In this document: one piece after another, positions 55,560 through 64,000 of the stretch
Layout of the letters: the number at the start of each line of letters is the position of its first letter
Numbering within the stretch: the stretch's first letter is position 1
Source: Symbiodinium natans
Taxonomy: Eukaryota > Sar > Dinophyceae > Suessiales > Symbiodiniaceae
DNA: 64,000 nt
Direction: 5' to 3'
Assembly: GCA_905221605.1 (NCBI GenBank)
Contig: CAJNDS010002530.1
Coordinates: 186,001 to 250,000, forward strand
Program-made: the position numbers and the translations under genes
The notes under the pieces: model-generated
Database searches by the model: none
The model's input: only the letters and a program-made list of their open reading frames with translations
Told to the model about the DNA's origin: nothing

Positions 55560-58180
55560 TTTAAAGCGGATCGGTCGAATCCCAGCGGCCCAGCCCAGCA
55601 CCCACGAGGTGAACCGCGCGGTACCTCGGAGCTGTCCCTTCGAGCGTGCTCAGGCAACTCCCAGACACACATGCCATTGCCATGGCCTTGCCATTGACAT
55701 GCCTGGAGACTGCTGGCAGGGTGCCGCAGAGAATCCAAGAAGAGGTCGAAGCCCTGAGCGAGAAACAGCTGATAAAGGGTACTCGCGCGGCACACGGCCT
55801 CGGACCAACGGAGACAAGCAGTGAGACACAAAATATACTGTGCCGGGCGCGTGTCCTTGCACCACTCATCTGGACCAGCGTATGCCGGGTACTGTGCACT
55901 TACGACCTGGCAACAGGCAGCAGCCCTTTGCCCTCTTCGCGATGTACTGCCATCTGATACAGTATGGTCCAAGTGGCAAGCAACCAGGTTGCTAAGCGTC
56001 GTACACAGTACCCCTTGTCACTGAGAGACATCACCTTCACTCAGCAAAGTTGGACATCAGAAGTTCACCATTGAGCACAATAGTGCAAACACTGTCCTGG
56101 TAGAAGAAAGCAGCTGCAGTGCTGCTCGTCCCGTGCAAGAACCTGCAATCAATCAGGCTATGCCCAGTGGAAACAAAGCCCTTTCACTGCAATCAACAAC
56201 CGTCCCACAACCAAACCTAAGCAAGGCACACGAGTGGATTGGTGTCATTTGCTGGGCCGGCCTCCGGGATCACTTCATGCATGACAAGTTGTACCCGGAT
56301 AAGTAAGTGATCAACCTGGTAGTATGACCACTCCAGCTGCGAGTGTGGTTGAGCGAACCTGGGAGCAGAACTTGCAACTCTAAGATAACCTTGGAGAGTA
56401 ACGGGGACCCGAATGTCGGAAAAGCAAGATGCTTGGCCGGAACAGCTGTCAAACTTCTGAAGACTTCGGTGCACAAGCTTGACTTGTTGCCCAGGCTGGG
56501 GGGGGGGGGGAAAATTAAAGGACAAGGTAACTTCGATTGGCGGAACGATGTTGCAACCGAATTCCCCAGTCTTAAGCATTCAAGCAAGTAGTTGGGAAGG
56601 CTTAGGACTTACGCATTGGGTTCGTGGCCGGGATCAGGGTTGAGATGTTAGGGTTCAGAGCACACTGCACGGCTTGGAATTCGACTCACCCCTGTCTGTG
56701 GGAGGCATGCGGGATGGAATATGTTCGCCATCCTAAGTGACTTAGTGAAGCGACTAAAACAGGAAAGAGACCTTAACCATGTTCAAAGTAGCTGGTCGAG
56801 ATGGAGAGCTCGATAGAAGTGTTTTCCAGCCTCGACTGGGGGAGAAATCTCCCACCCATTGGCACTTTCTATCAATATGACACATGGAATTTTGACACCG
56901 TCTTAGTGTAAGGAGTCCAAGGGAGTTCTGGTGGCCACGCGCCCCCCCAATTGTGACCAAACAACCTGTAAAAACACCCGTGAATATACTGCGCAACTCC
57001 GTCCTCAGTACGAGTGGTGCTCAGACTCTTGAAAGCAGCTGAAGGCTGTAACAAAAGGCCGGGAGCCCAAGGGGCCTTAAATAGATTAAAGTTAGGCTTA
57101 GACAAGCTTACGTAGCTTTCTGATGGGCTCTCGTGAGTCGGAGTTGACGAGTGCTCGGCCCGCGCGCTGTGTTATTTTCCGCTCCGTTTCGTCCCTCTAG
57201 GCTCGGTCACGGCGGCCAAGGCAGCCCCACGGTGAGGCACGAGATGCCAGTGCTAATGCTACTCCCACGGTATGCCGAGGGCTGAACTTCTTCAAGGGAC
57301 AGGCACTTCGAAAAGCAGCGAAGTCGCCGCCAATGCTTGAAAGCCTAAGACTGATAGAAGTGAAGCAACACACACCGTCAACAATGACATGCATAGTCAC
57401 GCACACTGGGGGTGCTTGCTGTCTCCCGTCAGCATAGCCTCCTGACGAAAGGCCGACGCAATCACAAACTGAATCCGTACTGGTAGCAGAAGGACTCCTT
57501 CCATCAGACAGCAGCTCCATCTTCAGATGCAAGTAGTCATGACAACCATGGTATCTACAGGCTAATGAACCTCGAGAACGGTATGTTGGACATGCGGATA
57601 CAAGCTAATTGAGGTCTGTTCTAAATAGCTGAGCTGAGCTGCCACAATCCTTGAACCGAGCTGTGTACAGGACTCGCTTCATACGCATGATGGAACCAAG
57701 ACATGACTCGGTCCAGATCTGGACATAAAAACTAAACACGTGCACTTGCAACTATGTAACAAGTTCTGCCGTGGTGTATAAATCTTCAAGCAGAGACTTG
57801 GTTCTTCACAAATCTCCGGTTCGGCTTTTTCCGTTATCATCAGATGCCGCAGAGGACGTATAGCATGTTGAGCCACGTTGAGCCACGTTGAGCCACGTTA
57901 AGCCTGCAAAGCCGGACTGCTGAACGGCGACGGCTGCCGAATAGGCGCGCAGATTTGTGGAACACTCGTGTGACACAGTGCGGGCCTGGAAAGGATCGAT
58001 CACGTGTCCCCCGAATGAAGGCGACTCAGCCTGCAAGCGTCACTCGCATAAGCTCCTCCCAGAGGCATCAGGTTCTGTGCGATTCCGGTGTCCTTGTTTT
58101 GAGATGCGGGAAGGGAGGTGCCATCTGTCTTCTCGAATACAGTCCAGCGCGTGCGCTGCATCTCCTTGCAGGCACACTAC
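55560..58180. other. No resolved gene; weak candidates on both strands
   Basis: A plus frame at 55690-55900 (RIQEEVEALSEKQLIKGTRA) and minus frames at 56440-56280, 57530-57260 (MELLSDGRSPSATSTDSVCD) and 58030-57900 (ESPSFGGHVIDPFQARTVSH) look partly protein-like without consistent strand. 56498-56510 is a G run, 56590-56660 is telomere-like, and GAGCCACGTT is tandemly repeated at about 57872-57902. Confidence 0.35.
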
Positions 58181-58349
58181 AAAAAACTACAGCAATCAAA
58201 TGCCACAAGTCAGTACTGCAGAGGCTTGTCTCTGCCTGAGAAGGCGTACTCGAAGCAAACCAGGACTGCGGCCTGAATGTTTGGAAATACTGCAGGGAGC
58301 TCCGACGCAAAAACGTTCACTCCGGGATTCGCGCAAAGGCGCGTCATGG

Positions 58350-58690
58350 GGAACATGTCCTGCATGGATCAAATCCATACCAAATCCAGAACCCTCGCAC
58401 TGGCCACCGGCATCAGGTACCAATGTACCTTTCCCGCGACATTGCTGTGAAATTTCCTCGTACTCCACCCGAAGATCCGGGCATCTTGTACAAGGTTCTG
58501 GCAGCCTGAAACGGAACTCATCGATTTGAGTAAGATTCTCGGCATCTTTGCTGACTTTGAGTATGGTGTTAGGGATGTGTTGGGGATCTCTGCATCTGCA
58601 AAGAGTCGTAGCAAGCGCTCAGCAGCGAGAACTGCTTCTTTGCTTTCTGGTGGAAGGCACCTCTTCCGGCGACCGGGAATGCCTCAGTCT
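58350..58690 (-). CDS. Unrecognised minus-strand exon(s)
   Basis: Two overlapping minus frames are protein-like: 58690-58555 (ESKEAVLAAERLLRLFADAE) and 58600-58360 (ILKVSKDAENLTQIDEFRFR, then CTRCPDLRVEYEEISQQCRG, then GSGFGMDLIHAG). A splice near 58580 would explain the frame change. No family assigned. Confidence 0.42.
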
Positions 58691-59119
58691 GCGCAAGCCT
58701 CCTCTGGTTGAGATCTACTGAGATAGGTTACTAAACGACTTCCTATGTGCCACATGCAGCTCCGCTACCTTTGTCCCAGCCGATTGGATGGCTGCCCGTC
58801 AGCGTCGCCATGAACCTGCAAAAAACAGCTGACAGCTGCTGACAGCTGCCGACAGCTCGGCTCGGAGGTCACTGTGCTTCACTCTGCTCCGTACATTACG
58901 TAGGCTGTGTCTAAACTTCGGCGAGAGGCTTGGCTGACAATGTTCGCAATCTGCTTCTCCACAGATGTGCGCTGTTCAAGAAGCCTCTGAGAACTGCTGA
59001 CAATTGCACAAAGGTAAGCGAAAGGGCAGTGGATGATTCTTGCATGCGAAAATATGTGAATACTTCATGCTGGTGGGATCTGGCAGGCTGGCTTGATGCG
59101 CTCTGCGCGTAGATCGTTC

Positions 59120-61440
59120 AGACTGTTCCTGTCGTCCTTGCATCGGCAAAAGCTGCCCCACAATCGTACTGCACTTGAACAATGCCCAACACGGGATAAC
59201 ATTCAAACATGTGGATGTCGCAGGTGCATGTGCCAAACTTATCCAAGGCCTGCAGGGCTCCCAGCAGGCGGTTTCGATCCTGCTCCGCATTTCGCTGCTT
59301 CTGGAAAAGCACCTCTCAGTAGCGAATCACAATCATCTGTGCATCTCATCTTCGACAAGTACCGTGTGTTTCTTCGTGTCTCTTGTCGGGTGCCAAACCT
59401 GCTGATTCTGTTGCAGGCTTTGCTTTTCCACACGGAGGCTTTCGATGTGCCTTGGGGACGGGAAGCCCTCCGCCGTTCAACAATGAACGCGGCATGTCTG
59501 TGAGTCACTTTGTCACTAGTCCGGCGGCATCCGAAGGTGTTCAACCTGTTCTTGCTGCACCTGGCAACAAGATACAAGATAAATGAGGTTGCCCACTCCA
59601 TCTTCCATAATGTAGCCTCACGCGGCCTGGAGTGACTCAACGCGAGCTCGTTCTTCGGCAAGAAAATCCTCACGAAGGTGTGCTCTCCTTCCAACGTTTA
59701 CCACAAAGACTCCCCGAAGGATATCCTTGCTTCTGGGAAGGCTTCGCTCATGTCCTTGGGATGAAGAGACCTGGTTCTCAGGGAAGAAGCCTTCTGAAAC
59801 TCGGACAAGTTTGAAGCTCTGCGAAGCCTGGAAGGTTTGCTGGAGAATTCGGTTAGACTCCTTCGACGCATCGGCTCCCGCGAAGCACGTAAAACAAACT
59901 GACATCGGCAAGTGTCAAGCAAGTCCTTCAGAACCATCAAATCATGCTCAAGCTCCCTGTGCTGATCTTTGACGAACTTGGCCTGTCATTGTATTGCGGG
60001 CATTGCACTGCCCTGACAAACACACAACGCGTGCGCTGCCTCCTGCTGCAGAAGTTCGACCGAAACACTGGCCTGCGCGGGGTGGCTCTTCGAAGGTGTA
60101 CCGCCATGAGGCTTGGACCAGGCTCTCCCTGGGTTCTCCCCGGGTTCTCCCCGGGTTCTCCCCGGGTTCTCCTGTGTCAGCGCCACATGCCCATTCTGCC
60201 GCCGCGAGATATGCTCCTCAACTCTGGACTGCAACATACTGCAACTTACCAAATTTACCAAGGAGATGCAGTAGATCGAAACTATTTGTCCGCGCTCCCA
60301 AGGAGGCAGCCTGTAGCTGCAGGCTCTTTTCGTCGACTCGCAGCTCGAAGTCCCGCTTCCGGCGTAACTGCCTCTGCACAGGATATGTGAAGGTCAAAGT
60401 TGCCAAGGCCCTAGCTTAGCACCTCAAAGACGCAGCGGGGCATGCCAGGAGGCCGCCAGTGAGGGGATTTGAGGGGTCTTGAGGGCATCAGGCTAGCTGT
60501 TGCGAATTCAAGCGCCCAACTTTTCGCCAACCCGGCTGCACGAGGCGACGGAAAGCCGAACATGCGGCGAATTTGCTGACCCTAGAACATGATTTTCCGA
60601 TGGCAAGTTCATCTCATGGGACGTTGTACACGAAAAAGGCTTTTTGTCTTGGTTTTCCTCTCTAAAGAGTGCATCTCTTCAATTGCTGCGACATGCTGAG
60701 ACACGTAGTCGGTCATAGTCAGGACAAGGAGGGCAGGCGGGCGTACGGGCAGCGGAGACACCGCCCGGACAATTGAACCCTAGAGAGTCTTGGCACGATG
60801 ACGCCCGCAACGATTCTTGCTGCGCAAGGACTGCCGAGGATAAAGCCTGGACATACTTAGCAAGGGACACGGCCCAGCTGATTCGTTCGGTGGGCTTTTT
60901 GGTGATGGACGTTCTCTCGGCGCTCGCTGTGAAGTTGTGGGCGTGTCGTTGTTGAAAGTCACGCTCCTGCAAAGCAGCGGGCATTTCGCATGGGCCGAAA
61001 GTCGAAGGTCGGACTTCTATGCTAGCGGCCATCAACTCCAAAATTCATGTACTGCTCAGGCACGGGTGAAAAAATCTGCCTTTTGTGCTTGCGACTTTGA
61101 TTTCAAGTCGGCTCATGTACCACGCTGGAAACCAACTGCCATTCGAGCTGATACGGTAAGTTGTGCTGACTGACAAAGCTGCACGCCTCCACAGATCTGC
61201 ATCGCTCTCATCCAGTTCCGCGACCTCGGCCGGAGAGTCGAAGAGATGGTGTGAGATGGTGTCGTCCGGAGGCTCAATTTGCCACTCCGAGTCGAAAGCA
61301 ACTTCAGCCAAGCCAGCTTCATCGAATTCTGTCATGGAAAAGCTCTCAAGACGAATCGCGTAAACTTCCAGCTTGCCAGTTTGCACTGCAATGCACAGGA
61401 AAACTTGGACCGATGCCAGGCAGGGACTCCATGCGTGATC
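59120..61440 (-). CDS. Unrecognised minus-strand gene, several exon islands
   Basis: Islands: 61440-61200 (VQVFLCIAVQTGKLEVYAIR, then MTEFDEAGLAEVAFDSEWQI, then HHLFDSPAEVAELDESDADL); 61000-60780 (ALQERDFQQRHAHNFTASAE then ISWAVSLAKYVQALSSAVLA); 60400-60230 (TFTYPVQRQLRRKRDFELRV then FDLLHLLGKFGK); 59900-59620 (ASKESNRILQQTFQASQSFK); 59690-59400 (TFVRIFLPKNELALSHSRPR then WATSFILYLVARCSKNRLNT); and 59310-59120 (RNAEQDRNRLLGALQALDKF then IHMFECYPVLGIVQVQYDCG). The first resembles a beta-propeller strand pattern, but I cannot name a family. Joints unresolved; it may be two genes. Confidence 0.5.
60128..60172 (+). repeat. Four tandem copies of TCTCCCCGGGT-like 12-mer
   Basis: The unit GGGTTCTCCCC repeats about four times in an intron of the surrounding minus-strand gene. 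Confidence 0.8.
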
Positions 61441-61499
61441 CATAGGGCTGGCAAATCTTGTCACAAAGGGGTGCCGCTCTTGTGTGTTGTGCAGCTAGG

Positions 61500-63050
61500 G
61501 GCCATCTGCCAATGATACTGCCAGCACGCGCACACAGACACACGCCCTGATCTTCATAGAAGGTGATTCACATGTCGGCTTCGATGTACTTTGATTTCAG
61601 CCTTTCTAGTTTGACATTGGGGGAGCCTTTCCATAGTCCGCCTTTGGGCCATCCTTACAAGTAGGAGTTGTGCCGAAAACTCTCTCTTCAGCAAAGGCTA
61701 GCAGCAAGGCACGTCATGGCTTTTTGCTTGGCACTGCTGCTAGTGCATGTTGGTGGGAGCATTGCTGTTCCCTGGGCCACTTTGCTACGACCAAGTCACA
61801 TAGCTCGTGTGAACGGAGCACGTGCCTCTGTCGAGTGTCGTGTGGACTGGTTTTAAATTCATTGCCTGCATGTGGCAGGTTCCCCAGGCTTTGCCATGGA
61901 GAAGCAAGGTTTGGTCTCTGCCCGTACCTTTCAGCCGGCATTTTGCCTTCATGCTTGGCATGCATGATTTGTTGCACTTCCCCTCATAGCTGAGGGGTGA
62001 GACGGGCATGCAGATTGGCATGATGTCTACAAGCGGCTACACTGAGGCGCGCAATCACCTTAACTGAAGACCGGCTCAGAGTCTTTCTGCATCTGGGCTT
62101 TCACTGCCCATATCTCCCCATGCACATTCCTGATATTGACATTGTCTTGACCTGGGTCTTCAGTGGTCCACGCAGCCCACAGGAGCCGCATGCGGCCAAA
62201 AATGATCGGCTACTCCTGCTGCTGTCCCGCTAGAGGTTGATGGTATTATCGCCACAAAAATTTCTCACTGTCGGTTTGCAGGAGATGTCTCAGAGGATTG
62301 GTGAGCACTTTCAGTGGTAGCAACGACACAACCGCAGGCAGCCACATTGTGCTGCAATGCCGGCATACTCTGCCAACAAGAAGCAGGGCTACATCGCTCA
62401 CCACCAGTACACACAAAGATACTATGTTACATCTCTCGAACATAAACCCACGATGTATCTGACCGCATGTGTGTTTATGGCTGATCTCATGTGACGGAGG
62501 GGCTTATGGGCTGGAGATGGCTGGAGGAGGGCCTGGAGCGTGAAGCGTCGGCTTGCATTTCTGCACTAGCTCGACTTCAGCTGTCAACAAAGCCGTGGCC
62601 TTCTTCAACAGAAGGGGTGCACAGTCGAGTCGACTGTTGAAAAGCACCGATATGCAAGTTGTATTCAAAGGCAGCTGCACTTGAAAAGCGCTGCAGGCGC
62701 AAGGCTCAGACTAAGCAGAGCACTCCTCGGCTCCGCGTTGGCTTAACTCAGCCACACACGACCTAACCTCAGTGTCAGCCATGGCTTCCTTCAAAGTTTC
62801 TTGAATTAAGCTTTTGTCTTCGTGGGCTGCAGAACTGCGCTAAGATCACTGCAGTCCCTCCCCAGCGTCGAAAATCTTGTGGCAAAGGCAGCGTCCGGCC
62901 TGGGAGGCCCAAGAAACGCCGCACAACCGGTTCTGTCTAGCAAGGTTTGCATCTACATCAAAATACGAGTAACTATGCTTGCTCCGTGCTGTCCATGCCG
63001 ACAAACCCACACATCATGGCATATCATGATGCCAGCCCTAGGCTTTTTGG
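61500..63050. other. No supported gene
   Basis: A plus frame at 61713-61850 has a hydrophobic start (AFCLALLLVHVGGSIAVPWA), but nothing follows. Other frames are short. Confidence 0.35.
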
Positions 63051-63084
63051 ATTCTTAGACTGCGCGAAAACTCACCTGTCTTCC

Positions 63085-63185
63085 ACAAAGTGGCCGTGGT
63101 GTTCGCGGAACTTGAAGTACACGGGCTGTAAGACCTTTGCCATTGGGCCTCTGCAGGCTTGAAGCTCCAAGCATTTCGACCCTGA
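63085..63185 (-). CDS. Minus-strand exon, unrecognised
   Basis: Reads CLELQACRGPMAKVLQPVYF then KFREHHGHFVED, ending at a probable donor near 63085. It could belong with the conserved exon at 63589-63901 only if that gene's stop is not final, so it is more likely the next gene downstream. Confidence 0.4.
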
Positions 63186-63588
63186 TTCGACCCTGCCAAG
63201 CGGGTCGGGCCTGGCTCGAGGCGACTGAACGAATGAGTTGCCAGGCCCCGGGAAAAGGATTTCTCCTCTCCTCGCAAGTCTGCCTGACAGCCCGCTGGCT
63301 TAGCACTGGCATAGCTGATCTCACAACCCATCTTTCCACGCCAACATGGGAGACTAGCCTTTTCCTTATTCAGCATGCGTTTGTGTGAGCATGCGTGAGC
63401 ACTCCTTCCTTCGGAAGTTGCTCAAAACATACGTAAGTGGCAAATGTAATCTCGCAGAGCTATCTTACAAGGCAAGGCGTAAACGCCCGGAATCAAGCTG
63501 TTCCAAAGTGACGCCGCAGAGCGGCTCCGCAAGAAACAAAAACGATTCATGGCTGATCTGACATGTGGCGGATGTGGCGTACGCTGCC

Positions 63589-63901
63589 CTACTCGAGAAT
63601 GTCCTTTCGGCCAGGTCTCTTCTGGAAGTCCACGTTAACTACCTGTAGCCGAGGCCTCACAAAGTCCAAGTTAACGTTGAACTCGCCAGGCTGAGTAAAA
63701 GACTCCTGTGTCTTCTCCGATCGCGGTAGCTGTGAAATTGCATAACATGGCTGCCTGTAGAACTTTCCAAACTTGGCACACTTCTTGTGCGCTTCCTCGA
63801 AGCCAGACGAAGAAATCGCGATGGTTTCATGGGATACGATGCTACGAGACTGCAGTAGGTCTGGTCGCGGAAGCTGCTTCGACATGTCTACCTGACTCAC
63901 A
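63589..63901 (-). CDS. C-terminal exon of an unrecognised gene
   Basis: The exon starts after a CAG acceptor at 63902 and runs 103 codons to a stop at 63589. It reads VDMSKQLPRPDLLQSRSIVS, then SSGFEEAHKKCAKFGKFYRQ, then EFNVNLDFVRPRLQVVNVDF, then QKRPGRKDILE. The Pro/Arg/Phe-punctuated style is like structural or axoneme-associated proteins, but no family is recognised. Upstream exons are outside the window. Confidence 0.6.
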
Positions 63902-64000
63902 GGATTCTGCACGCACGAAAGTGAGGTGAAAAAAGGCACGTATATGCACGCATCACCATATTCGCAGAGGGGCGAATACGATCTGCTTCTTCCGGGCCAA

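Noticed and set aside
1..64000. CRISPR arrays, bacterial operons, rRNA or tRNA genes, phage or viral genes
   Set aside because: No regularly spaced identical repeats with unique spacers, no Shine-Dalgarno-led contiguous ORFs, and no recognisable structural RNA genes were seen; the exon-intron structure is eukaryotic.

Overview
The window looks like dinoflagellate nuclear DNA (Symbiodiniaceae/Suessiales-like). Four independent signs support this. (1) A broken copy of a dinoflagellate-type mitochondrial cox1 lies in an intron of a nuclear gene. (2) Reconstructed genes have many small exons with GT, GC and even GA splice donors and acceptors followed by G. (3) A 16-nt exact match to the 3' part of the dinoflagellate spliced leader sits at the 5' end of a non-LTR retrotransposon. 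(4) A near-tandem duplication carries a ribosomal protein gene, with a neighbouring gene only about 45 bp away. The genus is my inference. Nearly all recognisable coding sequence up to about 48 kb is on the minus strand. Most stop-to-stop open frames in this GC-balanced DNA are noise, and real genes appear as short exon islands.

Layout. 1-10.2 kb (minus): a nearly complete von Willebrand A domain-containing protein 8 (VWA8) gene with three AAA modules and a C-terminal VWA domain, cut by the left edge; its MIDAS-exon intron is almost filled by a cox1 NUMT. 11.3-13.4 kb (minus): exons of a DUF4116-repeat protein. 12-15.6 kb: GC-rich repeats, long G and C runs, a pyrimidine-rich tract and degenerate TTTAGGG-like sequence. 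17-34 kb (minus): exon islands of several unrecognised genes, including a long one at 30.3-34.1 kb, interrupted by an EcoRI-site-rich 41-bp/186-203-bp satellite at 27.7-28.4 kb. 36.8-43.7 kb: a 3.35-kb segment duplicated at about 99% identity; each copy holds a six-exon ribosomal protein eL37 (RPL37) gene and the 3' end of an upstream unknown gene. 43.8-47.2 kb: microsatellites, one unknown minus gene and a minisatellite. 47.3-48.1 kb (minus): an F-box-like/TPR protein. 50.3-52.5 kb: unknown minus exons. 53.8-55.5 kb (minus): a LINE with spliced-leader relict, ORF1 and the start of the ORF2 endonuclease, its 3' part missing. 56-64 kb: minus-strand exon islands of unrecognised genes.

How the parts relate. 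VWA8 is, in other eukaryotes, a mitochondrial AAA ATPase; eL37 is a zinc-binding 60S subunit protein. Nothing suggests a bacterial operon, CRISPR array or phage. The most interesting items are structural and evolutionary: organelle DNA inside an intron, a trans-spliced and then retrotransposed LINE RNA, a recent gene duplication in which one copy lost an upstream stop codon, and an ORF1/ORF2 pair separated by one in-frame TGA. Exon limits for VWA8 and eL37 were worked out by hand from codon continuity and AG acceptors. Limits of unnamed genes are approximate.
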